Assembly (NCBI RefSeq): GCF_014189455.1
Contig: NZ_CP050296.1
Span: 4,336,001 to 4,400,000 of the forward strand
Length of the DNA: 64,000 nucleotides
Origin: Mesorhizobium huakuii
GTDB taxonomy: Bacteria; Pseudomonadota; Alphaproteobacteria; Rhizobiales; Rhizobiaceae
Reading direction: 5' to 3'
Within the stretch, counting starts at the first letter, position 1, and each line of letters opens with the position of its first letter. The notes under the pieces were generated by a model. That model saw only the letters and a program-made list of their open reading frames with translations. It was not told where the DNA came from and searched no databases. Below, piece by piece: positions 47,995-57,811 of this stretch. The position numbers and the translations under genes are program-made.

Positions 47995-48057
47995 AGAACG
48001 ACCCGTAACCCACCATGGCGATTGATTTGCGATGGACAAATGCCCTGGTTGGAGTGG

Positions 48058-48124
48058 CGAGGGTACTTTTCGAGACGGCCTGAGCGCGCCGTGGAACGCT
48101 GCGAGGGCGCCAAAATCGTCAGGA
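48058..48124. repeat. Dispersed intergenic repeat, copy 2
   Basis: GGTACTTTTCGAG through CGCGCCGTGGAAC to AAAATCGTC, closely matching 27720-27785 and lying in the same orientation, 64 bp after the last permease gene. It touches the stop codon of the SDR remnant. Confidence 0.6.
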
Positions 48125-48622
48125 TGTGAACACACCGCCCGTGACGTTGATGCCTTGACCTGTCATGAACCGCGCTGCGTCCGAAGCCAGAAATACAACC
48201 ACCCTGGCGACGTCGTCCGGTTCTTCCAGGCGCCCTAACGGGGTCTGGGCGACGTAGCTGTCGGTAACCTCTTGGGGTGTCATCCCTCGCAGCTTTGCTT
48301 CCCAGATCACTTCGCGCTCCTGCATGGCGGTGCGTACAAATCCGGGGCACACGGCATTGACGCGAATGCCTTTGGGCGCGAGCTCTCGTGCCAGCGCCTG
48401 CGTCCAGCCCAGAACCGCGAATTTGGACGCGGAGTAGTGGGCGAGAAGCGGAGCGCCAACCTTGGCGGCAAGTGAGGCCGTGTTGACGATCACGCCCGAG
48501 CCTTGCGCGACAAATTGCCGGGCCGCGATCTGATTGGTCAGAAAGACGCCTCGCGTGTTGACGGCAAAGTTGAAGTCCCATTCTTCGTCGGTGAGTTCGA
48601 GCGCCGGCGTTCGGTATCTACT
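48119..48622 (-). pseudogene. Truncated short-chain dehydrogenase/reductase
   Basis: From about 48622 to the stop at 48119 the - strand encodes the C-terminal two thirds of a classical SDR: LELTDEEWDFNFAVNTRGVF, the catalytic Ser in VNTASLAAK, Tyr-Lys in YSASK, RVNAVCPGFVRTAM and GQGINVTGG. The N-terminal 80-90 residues with the TGxxxGIG nucleotide motif are absent; in their place come about 50 unrelated codons and then the end of the mscS-type gene. A hint of PLDAALASNA in another frame just upstream suggests a frameshift as well as truncation. It should be inactive. Confidence 0.75.
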
Positions 48623-48730
48623 GGCATGTAGCGTTTGACGCCAACGCCGCGTCCAACGGACCTCCGGCATACTACCGGCCGAATCTTTCAGAATCCCGTC
48701 AGGGCCGGTGAGGCTCGTGACGCTACTTTC

Positions 48731-51031
48731 CTACTCGGTTGTAGTGCTTTTCTTTCTGCGCCGATTGGTGTGCGATTGCGCGACGGCCATTCTTAATTCG
48801 GGTGTGATCTCCAAAGGCGCATTCTCTGCCTCGTGTGGGTTCTGCAGCCCCTGGACGTGGACGGTGGGGAACGGGAGTTCGATGCCCTGCTCCTTGAAGG
48901 CTTGGCGGAGGCGTAGGAAGAATCTGCCTTTCATGCTGAAGGCACCTCCCGGTCTGGTTGTGACCTTGACCCTCAATACGATGCCGTACTCGCCGAACTC
49001 CTGTACGCCCTGCATCTTGATCGGTTCGATCACCCAGTGTTTGAATTCTGGATCTTCCGCCAGTTCGAGGCCTATCCGCTTGATCAGCTTGCGCGCGAGC
49101 TCGATATCGGTGTCATAGCCGACGGTGACGTTGAACTTGTCGGTGACCCAGTCGCGGCTCTGGTTCTGCACCGCCCCGAGTTCGCCGAAAGGTATTGTGA
49201 ACAACGGGCCACGATGGTGGCGCAGCTTCACCGAGCGCAGCGAAAAGCTCTCCACCGTACCCCTGTAGCTGCCCGATGAGATATATTCGCCGACACGAAA
49301 AGCATCGTCGAGCAGATAAAACACGCCTGAGATCACATCCTTGACGATGGTTTGTGCGCCAAAACCCACAGCGACGCCGACGACGCCAGCGCCGGCGATC
49401 AGCGGGCCGATCTGGATTCCAATCGAGGCGAGCATCATCAGCACCGCCATCACGATGATCACCGCGAGCAGAATGTTCTGGATGATCGGCAACAGCGTGT
49501 GCAGCCGCGCCTGATGCGGATCGAGGGTCAGGATGTCCTCATCGCCGATCACCGCATGCGGTGTGTGGATGCCCAGCTTTCGTTCGATCAAAGCTTTGAT
49601 GATCGACCAGCCGAAATCGGCTGCAAGCGCAATGACCACGACATTGATCAAGCCGCTCAATATGAGCATGGTCGTCGTATCGCTCTCCCGCATGGATTGC
49701 ATGTCCAGACCCCAGACACGCGCGAGAAAGTAAGCCGCCGCCAGGATCAAGATCATCCTGATACCGCGATCGATGACAGCGATCGTCACCGCCGGGATCG
49801 TCGGCCGGCCAGCATCTTCCGAACCCGGCCGCAGGACGAAATTAACCCCACGCTGCGTCAGCACGATTGCCAAGGGCAGGACGAATGCGGCGAAGGTGAA
49901 CCAGAACCATGTATACAGGCCGGCGATGCGTTCCAGGAACAGAACGACGAAATAAGCGGTCAATAACCAGGTCACGCCCGCATGACCGCTACCGTGCGCA
50001 CCATCCGCCGCCCTTCTTGGTCGCCGCCAAACGGCAAGCAGCCACAGAAACAGCATCACGAAATCGGCGCCCAGAGACAGGACCATCATTCCGTCCCGAT
50101 CGATGCCGAGACCGGGCAAGAGGTTAAAGGCGGCGGCGAAGAAGGCGAAGACGCCGACGATCCGGGGTAGCCAATAGAACCAATGGTCAGCCGTTTCGTT
50201 GGTGATCGGCAAGGCGCGAACCTCGACGGCGTTCTCGACCTTCATGAAGGAAGGGACGAGCAGGGCTAAAACGTAAGTGCGCACGCCCCATGTGAAGACT
50301 GCAGCCATCAGAAATGTCAGCACAATCTCGCGGATCAGCATTGGCCAGTCGAACAGCATGAACGCGCCGGCGCTGCCCAGTGCGAACGAGACGATCAGCA
50401 TGCTGGAATAAAGCAGGCGGCCACCAATCTTCTTGGCTCGCCCAATGGGCGTATCCTTCGATTGCGCGATGATCCAAAGACGAAATGGGCGGGTGAGCTT
50501 GTATGTCGCCCAAGTCAGTGCCAGGCCGGCCGCGATGAATATCGCAATCAGCACCAATACGCCGGCAGGCCCTTTGCTGGACATATCCTCCATGGTCTGT
50601 GCCCGAACGCGCGCGAACTGGCCTGGCAGCAGGGGCAAAGTGCGCACGATTCTTTCGATATGATGCTTGATCCGGTCGAGCGTCGAGGATGCCATCGTAT
50701 TCATCTGGGCTGGTGCGGCCTCGGCGCCGGACGATGCGTCGGCCGGTGAAGCGCCTGCCGCGGCAGGCGCTGCCGTTGACCCGGCGTCCTGTTTTCGTTG
50801 TTCGGCCACCCAGGCCTTCACTGACGGATCGTCGAGAAGCTCGAACAGCTGTTTGACCCTCTCAGGCGGGACGGTCGCCGGTGACTGCGCCTGTGTCGGA
50901 CCAGCCAACAGGAGGGCGATCCCAAAGACGAGCGGCCTGGCGATCAGGACAAACATCGCCGTCAGATCTACGAGACGCCATGCCGGGCGCGCCAGGTTCC
51001 TGGCTCCCAATCGTCGAATCATGAGTGGCAT
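48731..51031 (-). CDS. Large MscS-family mechanosensitive channel
   Basis: 766 residues with a Sec-type N-terminus, a periplasmic helical region containing an Ala/Ser-rich stretch (about 90-115), and about nine membrane helices, making it longer than E. coli MscS (286). The pore helix and following beta domain are clear: GPLIAGAGVVGVAVGFGAQT, then DVISGVFYLLDDAFRVGEYI. The C-terminal cytoplasmic domain includes NVTVGYDTDIELARKLI and ends with a basic tail. Such channels release solutes on hypo-osmotic shock. ATG 51031 is used; ATG 51022 is possible. It stands alone. Confidence 0.9.
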   Translation of the reverse strand: MPLMIRRLGARNLARPAWRLVDLTAMFVLIARPLVFGIALLLAGPTQAQSPATVPPERVKQLFELLDDPSVKAWVAEQRKQDAGSTAAPAAAGASPADASSGAEAAPAQMNTMASSTLDRIKHHIERIVRTLPLLPGQFARVRAQTMEDMSSKGPAGVLVLIAIFIAAGLALTWATYKLTRPFRLWIIAQSKDTPIGRAKKIGGRLLYSSMLIVSFALGSAGAFMLFDWPMLIREIVLTFLMAAVFTWGVRTYVLALLVPSFMKVENAVEVRALPITNETADHWFYWLPRIVGVFAFFAAAFNLLPGLGIDRDGMMVLSLGADFVMLFLWLLAVWRRPRRAADGAHGSGHAGVTWLLTAYFVVLFLERIAGLYTWFWFTFAAFVLPLAIVLTQRGVNFVLRPGSEDAGRPTIPAVTIAVIDRGIRMILILAAAYFLARVWGLDMQSMRESDTTTMLILSGLINVVVIALAADFGWSIIKALIERKLGIHTPHAVIGDEDILTLDPHQARLHTLLPIIQNILLAVIIVMAVLMMLASIGIQIGPLIAGAGVVGVAVGFGAQTIVKDVISGVFYLLDDAFRVGEYISSGSYRGTVESFSLRSVKLRHHRGPLFTIPFGELGAVQNQSRDWVTDKFNVTVGYDTDIELARKLIKRIGLELAEDPEFKHWVIEPIKMQGVQEFGEYGIVLRVKVTTRPGGAFSMKGRFFLRLRQAFKEQGIELPFPTVHVQGLQNPHEAENAPLEITPELRMAVAQSHTNRRRKKSTTTE

Positions 51032-51433
51032 CGTGCTGTAACCTTCCGGCCAAATCGGCGAGCGACGACATCTATGCCCGCCGTTGCTCCTACCTTGAAG
51101 AAGCCGATGTTGTGGTGCAAGACGTCATCGGCTCGGGCTAGACCGTTGCGCCGGATACTTGGCGGTGTCTACTAGCCGCAGGGGCAGGGCATTTCGGTCT
51201 CGGTCCGGGTCTCCGGGCGTTCCATGAACCGGGCTCGGTGATTCCGGGCGCAGAACGCCGGCACCAGGATCCCAGGCCCATACTAGCGAGCGTGGGCGCT
51301 TGCCATTCAGCCCTGTCACCAAGTCTTTTGCCTGTCTCTAATTCGCCCCGACCTTGACAGAGCAGTGCTGCCAGCCGATGCCGTCATCCGTCTTTGACAT
51401 TCGCCGACTCTTGCCGAAGAAAACGAAAGCTCG
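51032..51433. other. Intergenic region between divergent mscS-type and methyltransferase/deacetylase genes
   Basis: About 400 bp. I see no gene, no strong hairpin and no recognised operator. It should contain the two divergent promoters. Confidence 0.5.
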
Positions 51434-53566
51434 ATGGCCAAGGATAATGCGAACGGCGGTAGCGCTTCCGAAGCCCTTGCGTGGACCGCGTTGTGGAATG
51501 CCGCGTCGGGTTGCGGCAGCGGCTCGCGCCCGATCAACCCGCAGTCCCTGCGCGCGCTGCCGGCAGGGCGGAAAGGGGTGCGCAAGGCCGCCAAGGTGAT
51601 CTTCGATGGCCTTATGGTCGGAAGCCAGTCGGCGCCAGCGCAATTGGCTGCCAGGTGGGACAGGTTCGGCGGGGCCATCACCGAGTTGATCGTCGAACTC
51701 GGCAAGATCTGGGGCGATCTCGCAGCGGGTCGCCGCGTCCAGTATCAGCTTGAGCAAATGCTTCTCGACTCCGACGACCTTGCCGAGCCGCGCAGACTAG
51801 CACTGACACTCGGAATTCGCGTCGACGCTCGAAATCCGACCTCGACCGAACTTCCGGAAGGGGTAGATCAGATCTACGCCTGGCTGATGATGGACGGCCA
51901 GACAGAGGCCCGCGTGCAGTTCGGCGCACTCGGGACTGTCACAAGGCGTCATTGGCTTGAATTGACCCCGGATTTCGTGCCCCCTGAGCGGCTTGAACAC
52001 CGGTCTGATCGGGACAGCCACTTCGCCAAACTCGCGCGATTGGCCGCACAAGCGCAGGAGCTGGTCCGGTCGAGTGCCGAGCCTATAGAGCCTCTTCCCG
52101 CGCGGCGCCGGACACTGGCCGCGGATGCGCACGACAAGGATCGCACGTCGTTCTGGGATCGCCATTTCGCGACCGAGGATCCCTGGAAGTACGGTTCTCC
52201 CTATGAGCAGGAAAAATATGAGCGGCAGCTCGAAATTCTGCCTGCTGGTGCCATCGGACGGGCGCTTGAGCTGGCCTGCGCGGAGGGCCACTTCACGCGG
52301 CAGCTGGCGCCGCGAGTGGGCCATTTGACCGCAACTGACATCTCGGCCGTAGCCATCGGGCGGGCGCGGGCGCGATGCGGCGATCAGCCGAATGTCGAGT
52401 TCGGCGTACTGGATTTCTCTGCCGATACGCTGCCTGGCGAGATGGATCTGATCGTCTGTTCGGAAGTGCTGTACTACCTGGATGATCTCGCCGAGTTGCG
52501 GCGCGTCGCTAAAAAACTCGCCGAGGCGTTGGCGCCTGGCGGCAGTTTCATCAGCGCGCATGCATTCGTGCTGCGTGACAATGTTGAAAGGACGGGCTTC
52601 GACTGGAACACATTCGGTGCACAAGCGATCTCAGAGGCACTGGCAGCGACCGACGGCCTCGTCCTCGAGCAATCGATCCAGACCGAGCTTTATCGCATAG
52701 ACCGCTTCCGCCGCCTGTCACCAGACGAGGTGGCGGCGGAACCGAGGATTGATCATGTGCCGATCCGCGCGCCCATCGAAATCGGGGTCGCGCGAAAAAT
52801 CGTCTGGGGCGGGGCGCGGGCCTTGCGCCGCGACGTCGCCCGCAGCGAGCGGCGGCAGCGTGTTCCTGTCCTCATGTATCACAGCATCGCCGATGATGGT
52901 CCGGCCGCGCTCGCCCGTTTTCGGTGTACGCCCGCCCTATTCGGCAGCCAGATGGCATGGCTGCGCGCCAATGGCTTTCACGCGATTGCGTCCGAGCAGC
53001 TGGAATGGTCCATCGCCAACCGTGAGCCTTTCGCTGGCCGCCCGGTGCTCATCACCTTCGATGACGGCTTCCAGAACTTTGCCGACCATGCCTGGCCGAT
53101 CTTGCGCGCCAACGACCTGACCGCGGAGGTGTTCCTGGTGACGGACCTGGTGGGTGAAAGTGCACGGTGGGACGCCCACAGCGGTCCGCCGACGCCGCTT
53201 ATGGACGCCGGGACGGTGCGACGCCTCGCTGGCGAGGGTGCCTTCTTCGGAAGCCATATGGCGACGCATCGCGCGATCGATGGTCTGTCGAGCTCTGACC
53301 TGGCCGCCGAGCTCCTGCGCTCCCGTATGTTCATCGAACGGTGGACTGGCCGGCCGACCACGGCGTTCGCGGCACCCTTCTCTGTCACCGACCGACGGCT
53401 TGGCCGGCTGGCCAGGGAGTGCGGCTACCGGATCGGCTTCGGCGGCAGACACGGGCCGGCGGGCCTCGATGGCGATCCCATCGACCTTCCACGCATCGAG
53501 ATCCGCGGGGATCGCTCGCTCGATGACTTTGTTGCCATTGTCGAGGCCGTGCTCGATGAACGGTGA
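51434..53566 (+). CDS. Fusion protein: NodS-like methyltransferase plus NodB-like polysaccharide deacetylase
   Basis: 710 residues in three parts. Residues 1 to about 215 match nothing I recognise. About 220-430 is a NodS-type SAM methyltransferase: FWDRHFATEDPWKYGSPYEQ, then motif I ALELACAEGHFTRQL (about 276) and VCSEVLYYLDD. About 475-705 is a NodB/CE4 polysaccharide deacetylase: LMYHSIADDG, the Asp-Asp motif TFDDGF (about 540), and HMATHRA (about 607) as the zinc His pair. In Nod-factor synthesis NodB deacetylates and NodS N-methylates the same glucosamine, so one chain could do both on another glycan. No nod genes or glycosyltransferase are adjacent. The start is ATG 51434 with only a weak ribosome site. 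Confidence 0.85.
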   Translation: MAKDNANGGSASEALAWTALWNAASGCGSGSRPINPQSLRALPAGRKGVRKAAKVIFDGLMVGSQSAPAQLAARWDRFGGAITELIVELGKIWGDLAAGRRVQYQLEQMLLDSDDLAEPRRLALTLGIRVDARNPTSTELPEGVDQIYAWLMMDGQTEARVQFGALGTVTRRHWLELTPDFVPPERLEHRSDRDSHFAKLARLAAQAQELVRSSAEPIEPLPARRRTLAADAHDKDRTSFWDRHFATEDPWKYGSPYEQEKYERQLEILPAGAIGRALELACAEGHFTRQLAPRVGHLTATDISAVAIGRARARCGDQPNVEFGVLDFSADTLPGEMDLIVCSEVLYYLDDLAELRRVAKKLAEALAPGGSFISAHAFVLRDNVERTGFDWNTFGAQAISEALAATDGLVLEQSIQTELYRIDRFRRLSPDEVAAEPRIDHVPIRAPIEIGVARKIVWGGARALRRDVARSERRQRVPVLMYHSIADDGPAALARFRCTPALFGSQMAWLRANGFHAIASEQLEWSIANREPFAGRPVLITFDDGFQNFADHAWPILRANDLTAEVFLVTDLVGESARWDAHSGPPTPLMDAGTVRRLAGEGAFFGSHMATHRAIDGLSSSDLAAELLRSRMFIERWTGRPTTAFAAPFSVTDRRLGRLARECGYRIGFGGRHGPAGLDGDPIDLPRIEIRGDRSLDDFVAIVEAVLDER

Positions 53567-53572
53567 ACTTGT

Positions 53573-54253
53573 CTACTGGGCGACTTGCGACACGGCCGAC
53601 ATCAGCTCCCGTGGGTTTGGCGCCCCAAACATGTATCGCCCGCCCTCCGGAACCTCCGTGAAGCTCCAGCGCACGATCCCCTGCCGGTCCAGCAGGAACT
53701 GACCGACCAGTTGTCCGTGTCCCGTTGCCATCATCTGCTCGTCGGCTTCGGTCACTTCGTAGGGGTCCTTCTTCTCTAGGAACTCGCCGGCCGCAAAAGG
53801 ATCCATTGGGCCGGGCAGCACGCCTGGTATGTCGACCCGCAAGCCCTTTGCCGCTGCCATCGCGACCTTGTACGGCCAGTTCGTCTCGTTTTCGGTGAAT
53901 TCGAGATTGGGCAGTCCAAAAGCACGATGTGAAGCGCGTTCGGGGTCGGAAGCCGCAAGCAGATTCGGCATTGGGTGGTAGCGGAAATAGAGACGCGCCC
54001 GCTCGATCGGCGTGTTGACCACCGTCAGGCTCTCCACACCCTTTTCGCGCAGCTCCGGATCAAGCCGCGCTTGGGCGGCTATATGGCGCCGGCAAAACGC
54101 GCAATGCAGACCTCGAAACAGGCCGACCAGCACTGGCTTTTGTCCACGAAAGTCGTCAAGGGCGATCTTGCCTTCCTGGGTAATGGCGTCGAGTACCACG
54201 TTCGGCGCGCGGTCACCCGGTTGAAGCGGTACCAAGTCACTAGGCGCGGACAT
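53573..54253 (-). CDS. Peroxiredoxin-like (AhpC/TSA) protein with CxxC motif
   Basis: 226 residues. Thioredoxin-fold redoxin with the active-site phrase FRGLHCAFCRRH (about residues 50-61), so both cysteines are in CxxC spacing. ATG 54253 is preceded by GGAGG; an upstream TTG adds four residues. It lies 18 bp after the large cyclase gene on the same strand and is probably co-transcribed with it, suggesting a redox link to that signalling protein. Its 3' end is convergent with the methyltransferase/deacetylase gene, 6 bp apart. Confidence 0.82.
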   Translation of the reverse strand: MSAPSDLVPLQPGDRAPNVVLDAITQEGKIALDDFRGQKPVLVGLFRGLHCAFCRRHIAAQARLDPELREKGVESLTVVNTPIERARLYFRYHPMPNLLAASDPERASHRAFGLPNLEFTENETNWPYKVAMAAAKGLRVDIPGVLPGPMDPFAAGEFLEKKDPYEVTEADEQMMATGHGQLVGQFLLDRQGIVRWSFTEVPEGGRYMFGAPNPRELMSAVSQVAQ

Positions 54254-54271
54254 TTCAACCTCCAATCCCGG

Positions 54272-57200
54272 CTAGTCGAGAAAAGGCAGCACCACGAGCG
54301 ATTCCGGGTCGAGCCCGTGCTGGGCGCATATATCCTGCGCCAGGGAAAAGTAGCGTTCGGCCTCGGCCAGGTTGTCGAGGTCGAGATTAAGCGTTGCCAG
54401 GCCATCATAGCATGGAAACAGCAGTTGGGGTTCGCCCGTTTCGCGGGCCACGTCCAGCGCGTCGTGGAACAACCCAACCGCCAGTTCCGGACGGCCGTTG
54501 CATTGGTGGATCTGCCCCAGCACGATCAACGGCACCGGCAGGTGCTCGCGCTGGTCGAGTGCCCGGTCGATCTCGATGGCCTTCTCTGCGGCAGGCACGC
54601 CCTCTGTCGGACAGCGATCCGTGAAGGTACAGCAGGCGACCGCCAGATTGGCCAGCAGGCGCGCCTGGAAGCCCAAATCACCGATACGGCGCGCCACGTC
54701 GAGACCGCGCCGACAGACTTCGATCGCCCGTGCCGGATCGATGGTCGTATAAAGCACGCCGAGATTGGTGTAGCCACGGCAGGCCGCGCCCAGCAGACCG
54801 GCGGCTTCGGCCAATTCGATGCTGCGCTCAACCTGACGCACGGCCTCATGGTTTCGCCCAAGGCGAGCCAGCGCGACAGCCTTGGTATTGAGTGCCTCCG
54901 CGGTCACGAGAGTGGCATCTCGCCCCACCTCGGAGACATGCTCCGTTGTCAGGCTGCCTACGCAATCCAGCGCCGCGTCCGCCCATTTTGCCGCGAGAGC
55001 ATGATCTCCGCTGCGGAAGGCCTGCCGGCCACGCTCTTGCCAGAGATACGCCTGCTCGACCGGGGCATCCGCTCCCTCGAGGAGCGCTGCCGCTTCGGCG
55101 TAGCGGGATTCTGCGTTGTCCCGCTTACCGACGTCCCAGAGCAGCCGGCCAATCTTGCGCAAAACGCGCGCCGAGGCGACATGATCGGCTGACTCGCGGT
55201 ATGCCTGCAGCACCGTCTCGTAGTGCTGGTGCGCGATTTCGCGGCGGCCTGCCGGGCCGCTCAAATCGGCAATGCGCTCTGCAATTGCCAGTTTGAGCGG
55301 TGTTTGCCCGATCGCGCCCAAGGCAGTCAGTGCTCGCTCGTAGAGACGAAGGGCGTCGTCATTGGCGTATATCATGCGAGCGCGATCGCCCGCCGCCTGG
55401 AGGTGATGCGCGCCTCTCTCCCGCTCAGCACTCAGTGCGAAATGATGACCGAGCACGGTCAAATCCTCGAGCCGTTCCGGCTTGTCGCCGTACAGTTGCT
55501 CCAAGGCAGCACCGACCCGCCCGTGGATGTCGGTCCGGCGTTGCAGGAGCAGATTCTGGTAGATTACGTCCTGGAGCAATGTTTGCGTGAAGCGGTAGCT
55601 TTGCGACGAGACCGAGCCTGATCCGGCAACTTCCTCGATGATCTCCGCATCGCAAAGCAGTTCGCAGCCGGCTTCCAGCCGGCCGGGGTCGGCCGTCACG
55701 GTTTTCAGAAGTGTGGCATCGAAGCGCGGGCCGATTACCGCGGCTTCCTGGGCCAACCGGCGCACCTCTTGGGGCAGCCGGTCGACGCGGGCAAGCAACA
55801 TTGCCTGGATGGTGGCGGGAATGTCGGTTGCGACTTCGCCCGCCGCAGTCCGCCATCGCTGACCCTCGCGTATCAGTGCACCGCGATCGATAAGGCCGCG
55901 AACGATCTCCTCTACAAAAAGCGGGTTGCCGCCCGCACGCTCGAGGATCTGGTCGAGAAGCCTTCCTGCGGAGTTTACCCAGCTCTCGCCGAGAAGCGCC
56001 GCCAGCAGGCTGCGTCCGTCATCCCTGTTGAGCGGAGAAAGCCTGAGCGCTGTGTGACTGACCCGACTTGAGTCGAGCTGGCCGTTGTCAGGCCCCGGAC
56101 GATGCGTGACCAGCAACATCAACCGCGTGCGCTCCAACTTGTCCATGACGAAACGGAGTGCCTCGAGCGACACGGCGTCGGCCCAGTGCAGGTCTTCGAC
56201 GACAATCAACAGGGGCGACAACGCAAGCCGCCGTTCGATGATTGTGCGGACGGCGTAGAGAATTTGCCGCCGCAACTGCTCGGGCTCGACATGCTGCAAG
56301 GTGGCATCGGGGTCGCCAAGGCCAAGCACATGGTAGAGCAAAGGCATCAGCCGCTTCGCTTCTTCGCCCTGCAGGCCGAGATCGGCAAGCAAGTCTGCGA
56401 GCTTCCCCCGCATCTCGTCCCCATTGTCGTTTTGCATCATCCCGGCAGCACTGCGCACCACCGCGCCCAAGGCGCCGAATGATTGTTCGCCCAGCGGTGA
56501 GCAGGTGGCCTGCCGCACGGCGACGTTGCGAAAACGATCCTCGTCGCCGACGCGGGCGACGAACTCCTTGACCAGCCGCGATTTCCCGATACCGGCTTCT
56601 CCGACGAGGCGGACAAGTTGGGCCGAGCCGGCGCAAGCCTGGTCAAGGCTCGCCAGCATTCTGTGGAGCTCCGCACCACGTCCTATTATCGGCGCGCTGA
56701 GGCCGAGTGCCTCGAGCCCACGCGCTGCACGCGGCGCCGCAAGCGGTGCATCCAGTCGATGGACGAGCACACTGCCAGCCTTGCCGCGAAGCACGACATC
56801 ACCCAGCGGTTCGTAAGAGAAGGCATGCCGGGTCAGTCTGTGTGTGAGCTCGCCTACCAGAACCTCACCCGGTGCGGCCAACGATTGCAGGCGTTGCGCC
56901 GTATTCACCGTATCGCCGGTCACCGAATAGGATTTGGCGGTGCCGATACCCAATCCGCCAGTGACGACCGGCCCGGTGTTTATGCCAATATGGAGCAACA
57001 GGGGCGTGCCGGAGTGGGGGGCGCTTTCGCCGAGCCGCGCCGTCCGGGCGATCATGTCGAGAGCGGCGCGAAGCGCACGTTCCGGATCGTCCTCATGCGC
57101 GACCGGCGCGCCGAACAAAGCGAGCAGTGCATCACCGATGAATTTGTCGACGAAACCACCAAAGTTTCGCACGGCCGCCGTCAGCTCCTTGAACAGTTCG

Positions 57201-57571
57201 TTCTGCAGCGCTTGCATGACCTCGGGATCAAGCTGCTCGCTGAGTGTCGTGAAGCCGCAAAGGTCGGCGAACAGGACCGTTACCGTCCGGCGATCGGCCT
57301 CAGAGACGGGATGCAGCCCATCTTCGCCTTCGATGTTCGCAAGCAGCGACGGCGTTCGAGACGGCGGCACAATGGTCCGGCTTGGCGTCGGAGCAGGCCG
57401 TTCGACGGCCTTCGCGGGCGCACCGACGCTTGTCCCGCATTTCGGACAGAACTCGAAATCCGGTGCGCAGAGGTAGCCGCAACTGGCGCATGGCACGGGC
57501 TGGCGCCTGCCACACTTCGGACAGAAAGCGAAGCCGCCATCAACCTCGAAACCGCAGCCCGAGCAGTCCAT
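54272..57571 (-). CDS. Class III adenylate/guanylate cyclase with zinc ribbons, AAA-type ATPase and TPR domains
   Basis: 1,099 residues from ATG 57571. Two zinc ribbons at the N-terminus (CSGCG...CPKCG and CASCG...CPKCG) are followed by a cyclase domain (about 80-260) with metal-binding Asp in LFADLCGFT and GDA in FIGDALLALFG, and GDTVNTAQRL. A STAND-like ATPase follows, with Walker A GEAGIGKSRL and Walker B LLIVVEDLHWAD. The last third is TPR-like helical repeats. Family members make cAMP or cGMP in response to partner proteins. It heads a likely two-gene operon with the peroxiredoxin and is divergent from another cyclase. Confidence 0.9.
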   Translation of the reverse strand: MDCSGCGFEVDGGFAFCPKCGRRQPVPCASCGYLCAPDFEFCPKCGTSVGAPAKAVERPAPTPSRTIVPPSRTPSLLANIEGEDGLHPVSEADRRTVTVLFADLCGFTTLSEQLDPEVMQALQNELFKELTAAVRNFGGFVDKFIGDALLALFGAPVAHEDDPERALRAALDMIARTARLGESAPHSGTPLLLHIGINTGPVVTGGLGIGTAKSYSVTGDTVNTAQRLQSLAAPGEVLVGELTHRLTRHAFSYEPLGDVVLRGKAGSVLVHRLDAPLAAPRAARGLEALGLSAPIIGRGAELHRMLASLDQACAGSAQLVRLVGEAGIGKSRLVKEFVARVGDEDRFRNVAVRQATCSPLGEQSFGALGAVVRSAAGMMQNDNGDEMRGKLADLLADLGLQGEEAKRLMPLLYHVLGLGDPDATLQHVEPEQLRRQILYAVRTIIERRLALSPLLIVVEDLHWADAVSLEALRFVMDKLERTRLMLLVTHRPGPDNGQLDSSRVSHTALRLSPLNRDDGRSLLAALLGESWVNSAGRLLDQILERAGGNPLFVEEIVRGLIDRGALIREGQRWRTAAGEVATDIPATIQAMLLARVDRLPQEVRRLAQEAAVIGPRFDATLLKTVTADPGRLEAGCELLCDAEIIEEVAGSGSVSSQSYRFTQTLLQDVIYQNLLLQRRTDIHGRVGAALEQLYGDKPERLEDLTVLGHHFALSAERERGAHHLQAAGDRARMIYANDDALRLYERALTALGAIGQTPLKLAIAERIADLSGPAGRREIAHQHYETVLQAYRESADHVASARVLRKIGRLLWDVGKRDNAESRYAEAAALLEGADAPVEQAYLWQERGRQAFRSGDHALAAKWADAALDCVGSLTTEHVSEVGRDATLVTAEALNTKAVALARLGRNHEAVRQVERSIELAEAAGLLGAACRGYTNLGVLYTTIDPARAIEVCRRGLDVARRIGDLGFQARLLANLAVACCTFTDRCPTEGVPAAEKAIEIDRALDQREHLPVPLIVLGQIHQCNGRPELAVGLFHDALDVARETGEPQLLFPCYDGLATLNLDLDNLAEAERYFSLAQDICAQHGLDPESLVVLPFLD

Positions 57572-57811
57572 AGGACAAGACCTCACTAGGGGCCGTGACG
57601 GGGTGATCTCGCTACGCAGTTCACGGCCAGCGTATTTACAAGGATGAACCGATAGCCGTCGACCGGCAAGCGGCAGCTAAAATGGGCACCAGGCGATCGA
57701 CATGGGCCTGTGGCAGAGCGCTGCCGATGCGGGCGGCTGCGTGGCCGTCGTTTGCGAAAGTTCCCTCTTGCCTCCGTCTTCCTGCTATCGTGGAGATGAG
57801 GAGACGGACCC

